From CAZTEB01 sp964612735 (GTDB taxonomy: Bacteria; Patescibacteriota; Microgenomatia; UBA1400; PJMF01), in NCBI GenBank assembly GCA_964612735.1, contig CAZTEB010000002.1, positions 1 through 43,425 on the forward strand: 43,425 nucleotides of DNA. The letters run 5' to 3'. This document shows, piece after piece, positions 24,801-32,097 of the stretch (position 1 is its first letter; each line of letters starts with the position of its first letter). The notes beneath the pieces were generated by a model. That model did no database searches. It had not been told where the DNA came from and saw only the letters and a list, made by a program, of their open reading frames with translations. The translations under genes and the position numbers were made by a program.

Positions 24801-26021
24801 GACGCTTCAATAGCGGGCGACCTAAGCGTTGAAGGTGAGATTCGAGCACAATCGAGTAGACTTAGCCAACTCGAGTCTAGAGTAGCCGAATTTGAAGAAC
24901 TCAGGGCTCAAACTGGTGAGTTTGTCGAGCTGGCCTCACAAAACCTCTCTGGAGAGACCGCCAGTATTGCCGGCAGGTTACAAGCAGGCGAACTTGAAGC
25001 CAACTCCATCTTAGGCTTTGAAGATAAAGTAGCAGCCGCACTCCAAGCTCCTAGCCTGCTCCAGCAACTCACCACTAGCTTTGGTCAAAACATCAACCAG
25101 ACTCAGCCAGTGGTCGACATCTTAGCTTCTGCAGGCTACACCTACAGTGACCCCCACCTGGTCACAGACGCTTCCAGCTCTGCCCAAGTTCGACAAACAC
25201 TAACTGACCTCGAACTTGACATAGAGGATGTGAGCCTAGTGGCAGACGCCGTCTTTATCAATCGTTACTTCGACGTTAACGGCAGTGCATATATTGCCGA
25301 TAGTCTAGGTCTCGGTGGCTCACTATTGATCGGCGAAGGCATGCAGGTTGGCGATGGCTACATCGAGTACCAATCGCCCACTTCTTCAACTCTGGCCCTT
25401 CAGCCTTCTGGCAATGGTCAAGTTGATCTACTTGCTGGCACCTTGGTCGTCGATGGCTCTGGGCAAGTTCAGATCAATGGTGACGTTTACATTGCGGGCA
25501 ATGTTGAAGTAGGGGGCACGCTGTTGACCAACCTCCTCGAGCCCACCAACTACGATGAGCCACTTCAAGTAAAAGTGGCTGGTATTGCTACTGAATCTGG
25601 CGAAGTTAAACAATCTAGATTTGAGATTGTTGGTGAGCTTGGCTCTCCAGTTGCTACTATTTCTGCCGAGGGCCAAGCTAACTTTGCGGCTGGCATTGGC
25701 GTAGAAAGTGACGACCTAACTACATTGACAAATAGCCTTGCAGCCACCCCATCAGGCAGCATTCTTAATCCAACAACTAAAACCTCCGGAAAAGCAATTA
25801 TTCCAGCAGGCAGCACCGAAACTACCATCTACTCAACTCGTGTAACGGAAGATGCTCTAGTCTACATAACTCCAAGCGGATCAACTCAAAACCAGGTTTT
25901 ATTCGTTAAGGCACAACAATCTGACAATCAGTTTACACCGCTTCAAGATGGCTACTTTACCGTAGGCTTTGCCACTCCTATAAACACCAGCGTTGAGTTT
26001 AGTTGGTGGGTGGTGAATTAG
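18810..26021 (+). CDS. Giant surface fibre, C-terminal part: fibre repeats, Gly-rich domain, two S74 chaperone domains
   Basis: 2403 residues in the same frame as the preceding gene, separated only by one TAA and 21 bases. It has no signal peptide or membrane span, so alone it could not reach the surface. Many NVGIGT repeats are followed by a Gly-rich region (about 1060-1310), then more repeats. A first Peptidase_S74 (intramolecular chaperone) domain begins SLRAYKENI (S1631, K1636) and has GFIAEEIEAVNPLL. After a coiled coil a second begins SDENLKENF (S1821, K1826). Both keep the S-x4-K spacing of the self-cleaving dyad known in endosialidase-type domains. More coiled coil and beta repeats follow, with a final aromatic strand ...VEFSWWVVN. 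S74 domains help fibres fold as trimers. The ATG at 18810 is simply the first after the stop; the GGTGGTGGA before it could permit reinitiation. Confidence 0.85.
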   Translation: MELLSGGAFRTRDSGNTDWVSFSHDGTDYNIAGTNTTDINISGITALNVAADIIPNADSTYDLGSGSLAWAEIHGDTIYQGGNQVCDDSGNCPGGIWANTDNVYHGLDEYASVIDLVIGGDATASADIQLYSDGSAVFNEQGNDADFRVEGSGAANALFVQGSDGNVGIGTSAPGEQLHVYAGSGNLTTSIESAGANSVVSLSLTNDAQIWSVRNTGSSSDNFQVYDGTAGRTPFVIEPGAQNNEIYIDSNGGIGIGTSSPVAESTADLHIVDGTNAAIRFEQDTSSGDTAYIWDLRGRDEDFALLDQTGGTSPFVVEAGANDNSVYINSDGNVGIGDASPASLLSVGDGDLFQVDSSGIISSIDGVAHTIEDSSGNLTLTSNGGTIFTLSDLDVFDQLALGDEAGITAGISFFLNESYTDTSGTTYGAYIQNQADAGSASTATHIGTFSQARLDTTNGPTTLYGAIGSTNLTAAGTVTSSYGLYGQALVNDGVAATITNQSSIVSALDAEDATVTAARALHITTPSVDTGSITGAYGLHVIEGTVGAGSITTQYGILINAMDNATNNYGLWGQAGDWVLDEDGNGGLGGNSNGGDLFLGEGQDLELYHDGTNSYITNNTGDLYIGDASTDDVILSNNGGNVGIGTTTPGSKLQVAGDITPSADDTYDLGTDSLRWQDLYLGPSTLHIGTSTSDEYTVSYNTSSNYLGFNVNGSGDPEIVFNSAGNVGIGSTAPAQKLDVAGYAQAQRFVDNANDSYYLDPAATGNSLLTAGNIGIGTTTAGLQLDVVGDTRIRGDDGWDGAGDLAIARLSGGNDIGIAGRYGTGLILSVFGSGASGYLGTDALDAVTILDTSGNVGIGSSAPTAKLDVAGSATISGTLAIGLTNEGGAGTCDASTEGGFYYDKDYDRYRYCDGIQWTSLGASGESLESGDGSDGSISITSATTFNSGTDVSGVDMGIEALNASSGYGQANADRVEVASTTDFNVGDDVLVIQMTGAGAGNYEYGTIESISSNDYLDLEDSLNLSYQSSGAQVIRIPQFTTVTLSSSGSIAPKDWDGSTGGVLVFRANSTVTVGGSNSITADENGYRGGSARGESYTGTAGYSVYANGGGGASGQLGHDTGNIPGSGGGGGHASNGGPSFTGFRNPSDSSTSDGVEGGYAYGSDNLQQIFPGSAGGGGYPQSGWTAGDLTGGDGGGIVIIHAETISNSGTISSNGEVPAGGTYISGGGGAGGSIYLRANTLINTGTIETDGANGDTPSSTAYASANSGSGANGRIRIDTTEYNGIKPEHAGSYYQGEIGASSSGGGGGGGSSLWAENGSDVYFNTGNVGIGTSSPSFALHAYGSTNGAFDGVRSHNATDGTSSFSVVQSTVDDHSISMIATGDNYTAISGYNNSGFFLSGANQTGGMVFNTQASAPIRFVTGGLGASFEKVRIASDGNVGIGTTSPDRPLHVDDTSGVLVGTLSKGIYLFTSGSGEDISSSNTMHLNYNNNQNVSIGEGGTSNLFVSGNIGIGTTTAVAELHLAESTSAANTIQITNSTTGHGTSDGLELGLDSGENAYVWNYESNALYFGAGGSERVRILSGGNVGIGSTNPAQKLDVAGRIRYTTEDTDAANNWVCYNATNLTLSNCTSLRAYKENIVDLGLGLSTVLELQPRQYDVKLSGETTLGFIAEEIEAVNPLLATYDKDGNLEGVKLPQLTAVLTKAIQEQQLLIDVNTGDISTLASNLSGLNTDVVNLQNDLDSSQVEIASNSSALQTAIADIDTLQSDITDLQTITSDFATEFSTDSLGVGVPAPASGSGKLIDTTSGAFLSTGGVWTNTSDENLKENFVTLDSQEILDKIVQLDVEQWNYIAEDDNITHIGPTAQQFYQLFGLGGDNTRISTIDPAGIALLGIQGLKGQVDVIMQAIQELQTGLSNTQQQIADLSSQLESSNNLSASSTQTSLITPVDEQGDLLLRLGADTASDSSSLKVENTDGELLAEINSDGTSLLGDLLVAEDASIAGDLSVEGEIRAQSSRLSQLESRVAEFEELRAQTGEFVELASQNLSGETASIAGRLQAGELEANSILGFEDKVAAALQAPSLLQQLTTSFGQNINQTQPVVDILASAGYTYSDPHLVTDASSSAQVRQTLTDLELDIEDVSLVADAVFINRYFDVNGSAYIADSLGLGGSLLIGEGMQVGDGYIEYQSPTSSTLALQPSGNGQVDLLAGTLVVDGSGQVQINGDVYIAGNVEVGGTLLTNLLEPTNYDEPLQVKVAGIATESGEVKQSRFEIVGELGSPVATISAEGQANFAAGIGVESDDLTTLTNSLAATPSGSILNPTTKTSGKAIIPAGSTETTIYSTRVTEDALVYITPSGSTQNQVLFVKAQQSDNQFTPLQDGYFTVGFATPINTSVEFSWWVVN
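19096..19325 (+). repeat. Partial third copy of fibre repeat unit
   Basis: Matches the last 230 bases of the 575-base units (WANTDNVYHGLDEYASVID... to NVGIGT). A further fragment of the first part of the unit (GNVGIGDASPASLLS...) lies at about 19803-19962. The unit has therefore been copied and reshuffled several times. Confidence 0.75.
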
Positions 26022-26071
26022 TTAGCTGGATTTTTGAATATCTTAAAGTGTTCAAGCGAATAAAAATCAGC

Positions 26072-26077
26072 TATTCT
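26072..26077 (+). promoter_or_regulatory. -10 giving a leaderless start at 26084
   Basis: TATTCT ends 7 bases before the ATG at 26084, predicting transcription from the start codon. A TTCAAG 15 bases upstream is a poor -35. Supported mainly by the same spacing at other genes in the window. Confidence 0.45.
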
Positions 26078-26083
26078 TAGTAT

Positions 26084-26515
26084 ATGCACACTTCCTCACG
26101 CGGCTTCACCCTCATTGAACTTTTGGTGGTGATCGGCATTATTGGCACCCTTACATCATTGCTTCTGGCCAACTTCATCGGAATCAGACAGCGTGCCGCA
26201 GATGCAACTAGGAAAGAAGACTTGCGCCAACTCAAGGCTGCTCTTCGCCTCTACTACAACGACAACCAGGTCTATCCAGCATCGGTGCCAAGTAGCGGCG
26301 AGTTTGCTGACTCCGGCACTGTCTACATGAAAGAAGTACCGGAAAACTTTAGCTACTACACAGATGCTAACGAGCAGTTTGTGGCTGTCGTTGAGCTAGA
26401 AAATCCCGGTGATGAAGAAATTGCAGCCAGTCAAACCAGATGTGACGTCACTAGCAAGGTATTCATCACAGGCTCAATTGATGAAGACACAGATTATGTA
26501 GTCTGTGAAGATTGA
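26084..26515 (+). CDS. Type IV pilin-like protein (pseudopilin)
   Basis: 143 residues. A short basic leader MHTSSRG is followed by FTLIELLVVIGIIGTL, the class III signal cleaved by prepilin peptidase after Gly, with Glu at mature position 5. The helical stem continues to RKEDLRQLKAALRLYYNDNQVYP, the usual pseudopilin pattern, and a small beta head with one Cys pair (C near 127 and 141). It would be inserted in the inner membrane and assembled by a type IV pilus or competence-type machine, whose motor and peptidase genes are not in this window. It lies 62 bases after the giant fibre gene and has its own -10. Confidence 0.9.
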   Translation: MHTSSRGFTLIELLVVIGIIGTLTSLLLANFIGIRQRAADATRKEDLRQLKAALRLYYNDNQVYPASVPSSGEFADSGTVYMKEVPENFSYYTDANEQFVAVVELENPGDEEIAASQTRCDVTSKVFITGSIDEDTDYVVCED

Positions 26516-26731
26516 GTCTAAAGTATACGTTCATAGCTTCATATCCTTTCAACTCCAACAGGACCGCTCGACTGCTTCTCTCGCTTCGTGAAACTCGCTA
26601 CACACCACCACTGCCATAGCTTACTAACCCGTGACGCTCCTTCCAAGCTCCTGTTGTGAGTTAAAAGAGATGATGAAGCCTGACATTGTTTACTCTAGTA
26701 GAGAGCTCTTGCACTAATCACTTGCCACTTA
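26516..26731. other. Gap between convergent pilin genes
   Basis: About 216 bases between the plus-strand pilin and the minus-strand pilin row. No gene, promoter or clear intrinsic terminator was found. Confidence 0.5.
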
Positions 26732-27238
26732 CTACGGAGCCGTATTCGGACTGGAGATGCCGTAGTTACATTCTTGGCCGCCGCCACAATTGGTACCCGT
26801 ATACGCAGGATCAGCCGCCTCGCTATCTCGCTCATTCTCAAGCAAGCCATAGAGCTGATAGCCGACTCCATCAGCAGAAACATAGAAGTAATTAAGATTT
26901 GCGGCAGGATCGACGGGTAATTGAACCATGTAGATCACGTCGTTTGTCCCGGTCCATGATCCACCCCAACTACATGCTGCTTCACTGCCACCGCTATCAC
27001 ACCCCACCATCTGGCCAGTGGAGTTGCTTGTTGGATAGCGACCCTTGTCGTTATAGTAGATCTCGAGAGCTTTAGCGACTTGGTCAAGATTGGTCTTTCG
27101 CTGCGTATCACGACTTTTAACCTGGGCGTTCAAGTAATTGCTCATGGCCAATGAGGTCAAGATGCCCATGATAACCATCACAGTCAGGATTTCAATCAGG
27201 GTGAAACCTTTTTGGGACCAATGATTTGTGTGTGTCAT
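26732..27238 (-). CDS. Type IV pilin-like protein (pseudopilin)
   Basis: 168 residues from the ATG at 27238. This start gives a normal short leader MTHTNHWSQKG before FTLIEILTVMVIMGIL and begins just after the upstream stop codon; an upstream ATG at 27256 would add six residues inside the neighbour. The Gly/Phe prepilin cleavage site and Glu5 are present, then the SRDTQRKTNLDQVAKALEIYYND stem typical of PulG/GspG-like pseudopilins, and a head with four Cys (CDSGG..C, C, C), probably two disulfides. It is last in a minus-strand row of three pilins and probably co-transcribed with the one at 27241. Confidence 0.9.
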   Translation of the reverse strand: MTHTNHWSQKGFTLIEILTVMVIMGILTSLAMSNYLNAQVKSRDTQRKTNLDQVAKALEIYYNDKGRYPTSNSTGQMVGCDSGGSEAACSWGGSWTGTNDVIYMVQLPVDPAANLNYFYVSADGVGYQLYGLLENERDSEAADPAYTGTNCGGGQECNYGISSPNTAP

Positions 27239-27240
27239 AA

Positions 27241-27954
27241 CTAAAATCCACACCAATTATCTGGGTCGATACAGCCAGTCTCACATTGCGATGGTGTCGG
27301 GAATGTAGTTGGACAGCTGTTCAAAACCGGATGTCCCTCTTCAAACTGATTACAGACTCCAGATGAGTCACAGGCATAGACATAGGTTGGAGTTCCAGAT
27401 GGGGATGGACTTGGAAGCCCACCAGTAAAGTAGTTACCATCACCCTCTGGGTCAAACACTTCGGCACCTTGAGAAATGCCATAGACATACTCGCCATCAT
27501 AGCCGCAACCAGTCTCTCCACTACAGCCAAGTGAAGCAATGATGGGATCGCTTTCGTTCTCAAGTAGTGCGTGCAATCTATAGCCATCGCATTGATCTGC
27601 TAGTGGCACATAAATGTACGGCTGTCCATTGAGCGGATCACAGGGGATTTGCTTGAGATATGGATCGAGGTCAGTGCTACCACAAGTATTGATGGATCCT
27701 GGATCAGGGTAGCAACCATAATCATTGTAGTAGCTCTCGAAAGCACCCTTAATTCTCTCAAGATCAGCCTTGCGGTGAGCGTCACGGGCCTTAGCTCTGG
27801 CTCCTCGAGCACTCACAAAAAAAGCTGTCATCAAGATACCTAGAATCACTACAATTATAAGAACCTCTATGACAGTAATTCCCCTCGAGGCACCCTTGCC
27901 AAAAAGTAGTCTTCTAGTTCGTTGGATGGTTCGGGCAAGCGTGGCTTTTTTCAT
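27241..27954 (-). CDS. Type IV pilin-like protein with Cys-rich head
   Basis: 237 residues. A longer basic leader (about 28 residues, ending GASRG) precedes ITVIEVLIIVVILGIL, with prepilin cleavage after Gly and Glu at position 5. The stem has AHRKADLERIKGAFESYYNDYGCYP. The head contains many Cys and a Pro/Ser-rich strip (SPSPSG), then CDSSGVCNQFEE and CETGC, and ends NWCGF. It is a close paralogue of the gene at 28025, including the DQCDGYRLHALLEN and GETGCGY...EYVYGI blocks. A long Cys-rich head suggests a tip or minor pilin rather than the main shaft; that is inference. Confidence 0.9.
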   Translation of the reverse strand: MKKATLARTIQRTRRLLFGKGASRGITVIEVLIIVVILGILMTAFFVSARGARAKARDAHRKADLERIKGAFESYYNDYGCYPDPGSINTCGSTDLDPYLKQIPCDPLNGQPYIYVPLADQCDGYRLHALLENESDPIIASLGCSGETGCGYDGEYVYGISQGAEVFDPEGDGNYFTGGLPSPSPSGTPTYVYACDSSGVCNQFEEGHPVLNSCPTTFPTPSQCETGCIDPDNWCGF

Positions 27955-28024
27955 CTACGTATTGGTTATACAGGTTTTTACCAAGGTTCATCTAGAGTAG
28001 ATTCTCTCCCCCATAGGGTGTTGT

Positions 28025-28740
28025 TTATATGCTACACCAGTTTTCTGAACTCTGACATCCTACTTCGCACTGCGCCGGTGTCGAGAACGTAACTGGGCAG
28101 TTCACCAGGGCGGGGTGACTCTCTTCAAACTGATTGCAGACTCCAGATGAGTCGCAGGCATAGATATAAATAGTACTAGGATCAGGCTCTGGACTGGGCG
28201 ACGCATATGCTCCGTCACCCTCAGGATCAAACACAGTGTCTCCTTGAGCGATACCATAGACGTACTCACTACTATAGCCGCAACCTGTCTCTCCTTCGCA
28301 CCCCAGCACCTCTATAATTGGATCGCCGNNNNNNNNNNGTTGGCTAGCTGGGCATGCACGCGATACCCATCGCACTGGTCTTCAAGCGGCACATACAGAT
28401 AGGGAGTATTATCAACTGGATCACAAGGCACAGTTCTCAAGTAAGGATGAAAGTCTTCAGTATCACAAGCATCAAGGACACTCACATCTGGGTAACACTG
28501 ATTGTCATTGTAGTAATCCTCGAATGCGCGTTTGATGTCATGCAGATCTTTCTTGCGCTGGGCGTCATACGTCAAATAGATGTGCTTTTGAAAAGATCCG
28601 GCTAATAGCAGTAGTAATAACATCACGATCGCCACCACAATCAAGACTTCGACCAAACTAATGCCGTAGCTGGTAGATCGCCGCCTCTCTAGAAAAGCTT
28701 GATGTATACGCTCAGGTAGCACGCTAGATTCAGTATACAC
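28025..28740 (-). CDS. Type IV pilin-like protein split by an assembly gap
   Basis: Reads as one pilin gene with ten Ns inside (28329-28338). Upstream part: basic leader ending STSYG, then ISLVEVLIVVAIVMLL with Glu5, the RKKDLHDIKRAFEDYYNDNQCYP stem and DQCDGYRVHAQLAN. Downstream part: GDPIIEVLGCEGETGCGY, CDSSGVCNQFEE, ending NWCSI. Order and content match the 27241 paralogue throughout, so the gene is intact apart from the gap. The two sides are in different frames as written; a true gap of 2, 5 or 8 bases restores one frame, and the paralogue's LENESDP suggests 5. The start is a GTG at 28740; no better start codon precedes the signal. Confidence 0.85.
28329..28338. other. Run of ten Ns (assembly gap)
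   Basis: Placeholder inside the pilin gene at 28025-28740. The surrounding reading frames require a length of 2 more than a multiple of 3, so ten is not the real size. Confidence 0.95.
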
Positions 28741-28774
28741 ACTCTAGATACAACCGAGAAGCTAACTTTCACTC

Positions 28775-28804
28775 TTTACAAGAGTGGCGACAACTTGGTC
28801 TAAT
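28775..28804 (+). promoter_or_regulatory. Promoter giving a leaderless start at 28811
   Basis: TTTACA (28775-28780), 18-base spacer, TCTAAT (28799-28804). Each hexamer differs from consensus at one base. The -10 ends 7 bases before the ATG at 28811. Confidence 0.65.
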
Positions 28805-28810
28805 GAGTGC

Positions 28811-30898
28811 ATGCGTGATTCAAGATCTTTCTCGCTAGCTCAGCTAGCAACCTGGGTAGTACTTGGTTTTACCTTGGTCATACCCTTGATCGTACTACCT
28901 TTTACTGAGCAGTTAGTAAGTGATGCCAAAGTCTACACCCTGTTTGTTTTTTCTCTTGTACTAGGTGGGCTCTTCGTAGCCACCACACTTCAGAAACGAG
29001 TCATTCGATTTACGGTAACTTCTCTGACATTGCCGGTCGTCTTGTTCGCGGCAGCTGTGCTGGCATCTAGCTTCTTCGTCGGGCAGTACCCTGTCGAGCA
29101 TCTCCTCGGCCTTGGTGGTGTCTACATAGCTTGCGCTTTAATAGTGCTATTCGGCAGCTCTCTCGTAAAACGAGATCAAGCCACTGAGTCAGTGTTGGGG
29201 ATCATGGTGCTCGCCTCTACCCTACTTACACTGGCCTCCGGACTTCAAGCTGCTGGCGCTGGACCTTCCACACTGATCAATCAAGCACTCGGCACCAACA
29301 TCCCGAACACATTGGTCTTCAACGTAGCTGGCTCCTCAATCGCAGCTGCTCAATTTCTAACTATCACACTGGTTGGCCTGGCAGTTTACATAGCTCGAGC
29401 AAAACGAGTGGTCCTCTATCACTTGATTGGCGTTGGCGTGGTTGGCGTGGGACTCGCCCTCCACGTTTGGTCAGTCATGCCGGGTCAAGTTGCTGAACAA
29501 GTGCTACTGCCATTTGGTGCTAGCTGGTCAATTGCCGTTGATGTACTCAAGTCACCCAGGGGCGCTCTAATAGGCGTCGGCCCTGATGCTTTCAGAAACG
29601 CCTACAGCCAACTACGACCTGCCTGGATCAATGGGCAGTCATTCTGGAGTGTTCGCTTCAACCAAGCTTCAAGCGCTCCCTTTATGTTCTTAACTACTCT
29701 CGGCCTATTGGGCTTTGGCTCTTGGGTATTTCTAGTAATCAGATCACTTTCAGAAACAAAGCGCGTGGCAGCTGAAACCAAGCCACTTCAAATGATGCTG
29801 CTCGCTAGTTTTGCACTACAACTCATACTGCCACTTAATATAGTAGTACTAGCTACTCAGGCTGTATTGCTTGTTTTCTGGAGCGCATCTGAGCGCGAGC
29901 GCTTTTCTGTGATCGAGATTTATGGCCTAACAGTGCGATTCGTGAAGAGCAAGAATGTAGGTCAGCCGCTCACCACCCATGGTCGAGCTTTTCTCTATGG
30001 ATTTAGCTTCATCGTGGCTGTGCTATTGCTAGGACTTAGTTATGGCGTTGGTCGAGCATATTGGGCCCAAACCAGAGTACTAGCCGCTGCTCGAGCTGCT
30101 CAAAGCAACGACGCTGTAGGTACCTACAACAATCTTCAGCAAGCTGTTCGTCTTAATCCGTACTTAGATACCATCCGCCGTCGCTATGCCGTCACCAATA
30201 TCACTATTGCCGCTGCGCTCTCCCAAAATGCTGAGCGTACTGAACAAGAGAACCAGCAGTTCTCACAGCTAGTTCAGCAGGCTATCAGAGAAGGTCGAGC
30301 TGCTACCCTACTCGATCCTCAAGACGCCGCTAACTGGGCTGTCTTGGCACAGATCTATCGCCCACTCATTGGGGTAGCCGAGGGTGCGGATCAATGGGCC
30401 GTCAACTCGTACGTGAGTGCCATCCAAGCCTCACCCAATGACCCCACACTTCGAATTGAGCTTGGTGGTATCTTTTATGCAGCTGAACAGTATGCTCAAG
30501 CGACTCAGTTCTTTGAGCAAGCAGTCAGCTTAAAGGGTGATCTTCCGAACGCGCTCTATAACTTAGCCAATAGCTACCGAGAGGCTGGTAATTTGGAGGC
30601 ATCACGACGAATGTATCAAGAGACACTGCGCTTGGTGCAGCCAGACACGGATGACTACGTCAGAGCTCAAGAGGAGCTACAGGAGGTCGAGGCTCTGTTA
30701 GCTGAGGCAGCTGAAGAACAAAGTGATCAACCAGCTGATCAAGCTGATCAAACAGACCAGGGTACTTCAAGCACCACTGCTCCATCGATTCTCGACGAAA
30801 ATATCAATACATCTGCTCAGGAAACACTCTCACAACCTCAAGAAGAACCGCTAGAAACCGCCCCTGAAGGCGCGGCTGTTCAGGATAGTGATTTGTAG
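28811..30898 (+). CDS. O-antigen-ligase-like membrane protein with TPR domain
   Basis: 695 residues from the ATG at 28811, chosen because a near-consensus promoter places transcription on it; a GTG at 28784 in the same frame is the alternative. About ten to twelve spans fill the first 420 residues. A segment WSIAVDVLKSPRGALIGVGP followed by AFRNAYSQLRP matches the Wzy_C/WaaL ligase signature. The C-terminal half has helical TPR-like repeats (DPTLRIELGGIFYAAEQYAQA, LPNALYNLANSYREAGN) and an acidic Gln/Glu/Asp tail with repeated DQ units. Ligases of this group transfer glycans to lipid or protein acceptors outside the membrane, so it may decorate the surface proteins nearby. The last 19 bases overlap the end of obg. 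Confidence 0.75.
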   Translation: MRDSRSFSLAQLATWVVLGFTLVIPLIVLPFTEQLVSDAKVYTLFVFSLVLGGLFVATTLQKRVIRFTVTSLTLPVVLFAAAVLASSFFVGQYPVEHLLGLGGVYIACALIVLFGSSLVKRDQATESVLGIMVLASTLLTLASGLQAAGAGPSTLINQALGTNIPNTLVFNVAGSSIAAAQFLTITLVGLAVYIARAKRVVLYHLIGVGVVGVGLALHVWSVMPGQVAEQVLLPFGASWSIAVDVLKSPRGALIGVGPDAFRNAYSQLRPAWINGQSFWSVRFNQASSAPFMFLTTLGLLGFGSWVFLVIRSLSETKRVAAETKPLQMMLLASFALQLILPLNIVVLATQAVLLVFWSASERERFSVIEIYGLTVRFVKSKNVGQPLTTHGRAFLYGFSFIVAVLLLGLSYGVGRAYWAQTRVLAAARAAQSNDAVGTYNNLQQAVRLNPYLDTIRRRYAVTNITIAAALSQNAERTEQENQQFSQLVQQAIREGRAATLLDPQDAANWAVLAQIYRPLIGVAEGADQWAVNSYVSAIQASPNDPTLRIELGGIFYAAEQYAQATQFFEQAVSLKGDLPNALYNLANSYREAGNLEASRRMYQETLRLVQPDTDDYVRAQEELQEVEALLAEAAEEQSDQPADQADQTDQGTSSTTAPSILDENINTSAQETLSQPQEEPLETAPEGAAVQDSDL

Positions 30899-32091
30899 AC
30901 TAGCCCACCCAACTCCTTCACTCCTCGACCAGTTGCAGAACTTACGGATTGCAGATCAATGCCGTTGGTCTTGAAATGTGTAGTGCACGCCTTGAGAACT
31001 GCCTTGGGATACAACTCTGCCTTAGTCAAAACCACCACTTGGGGCTTCTGAGTTAGCTTGGGCTGATAGTCTGAAAGCTCTTGCAGTACTCCCTGATACT
31101 GCAGCCACAATTGTTCTGCTTTACTCTGATCGCTGGGACCATCGGCATGAAGTAAGGCTGGGTCCAGACTTACCATCACCACCAGCGCTCTACAAGCTTC
31201 TATGTGTCGCAGGAATGAATATCCTAAGCCCTTACCTTGACTTGCACCTTCAATCAAGCCTGGAATATCAGCCAGCACCACTTGCACCTCAGAGTTCAGT
31301 TGCCATACGCCAAGTTGTGGCGTCAGCGTGGTGAAGTGATATGCCGCTATCTTAGGCTGAGCCTTGGTGACCGTAGCCAAGAATGTACTTTTACCTACAC
31401 TTGGGTTTCCGACTAAGCCAACGTCTGCCAAGAGCTTTAGCTCCAAAACGACTGCTCTGCGCTCACCAAAGCTACCAAACTCGGCCTCAAGTGGTGTTAC
31501 GTTCTCAGGACCCTTGAATGAGACATTACCCCTGCCACCGAAGCCTCCTTGGCAAATACGCAGCTCTTGACCATCCCCACTCAAAACAGCTAACTCTCGC
31601 TTCTCGAGGTCTTGCCTTGAGAACTCCTTAGGATTACAGGCGTCGAATGTAGTAGTGTCGAGAAGATCTCGATCGCGGGGTGGTGGTGCCTGCCCCTCAG
31701 CCTCGAGGTAGTACTTCTCGAGCCTTACTTGTGGTTTACGCGTAGTATCAGCCAAACCCTTGCCTCGCTGACGGCGCTGCTTTGCCACATCATTCTCACC
31801 GAGTTGCCAGACGACAGTCCCCAGAGGTACTTCGACTACCACATCCTCACCCGCCGGTCCCGTCATCTGCTTTTTTCCGCCAGGAGTGCCATCACCAGCC
31901 TCTATCTGCTTGATGCCAGCCAGGTGATACAGCGTGTTTTTGTCCTTAGTGGCTCGGAGTATCACGTCACCACCATCGCCACCTTGACCACCACTAGGGC
32001 CACCCTTGGGAACGTACTTCTCACGACGGAAGGCTACTCTGCCATTGCCACCGTCACCGGCAGTTAGCAGTACTTTTACAAGATCAATCAT
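30880..32091 (-). CDS. obg: Obg family GTPase with an insertion in the Obg domain
   Basis: 403 residues. Ribosome-associated GTPase needed for large-subunit maturation. The Gly-rich Obg fold is clear (DGGNGRVAFRREKYVPKGGPSGGQGGDGGDV; GGFGGRGNVSFK at about 182-193), as is the G domain: G1 GNPSVGKST (228-236, normally PNVGKST), switch I TTLTPQLGV, G3 DIPGLIEGA (275-283), G4 TKAE (356-359, normally NKxD), G5 SSAT (384-387). Residues about 100-165 (QRRQRGKG...PPPRDRDLL...) are inserted between two strands of the Obg fold, where most homologues have a short turn. There is no C-terminal OCT domain. The start is supported by a TACAAT 7 bases upstream. The 3' end overlaps the convergent gene. Confidence 0.93.
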   Translation of the reverse strand: MIDLVKVLLTAGDGGNGRVAFRREKYVPKGGPSGGQGGDGGDVILRATKDKNTLYHLAGIKQIEAGDGTPGGKKQMTGPAGEDVVVEVPLGTVVWQLGENDVAKQRRQRGKGLADTTRKPQVRLEKYYLEAEGQAPPPRDRDLLDTTTFDACNPKEFSRQDLEKRELAVLSGDGQELRICQGGFGGRGNVSFKGPENVTPLEAEFGSFGERRAVVLELKLLADVGLVGNPSVGKSTFLATVTKAQPKIAAYHFTTLTPQLGVWQLNSEVQVVLADIPGLIEGASQGKGLGYSFLRHIEACRALVVMVSLDPALLHADGPSDQSKAEQLWLQYQGVLQELSDYQPKLTQKPQVVVLTKAELYPKAVLKACTTHFKTNGIDLQSVSSATGRGVKELGGLVYKSLS

Positions 32092-32097
32092 AGCTCT

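Noticed and set aside
13299..26021. Prophage tail-fibre region
   Set aside because: No capsid, portal, terminase, tape-measure or integrase genes are near. The protein has its own membrane span and lies among cellular surface genes.
13299..26021. Alternative genetic code explaining the internal TAA
   Set aside because: TAA, TAG and TGA all end other genes here at the expected places, and CPR code changes known to me concern TGA, not TAA.
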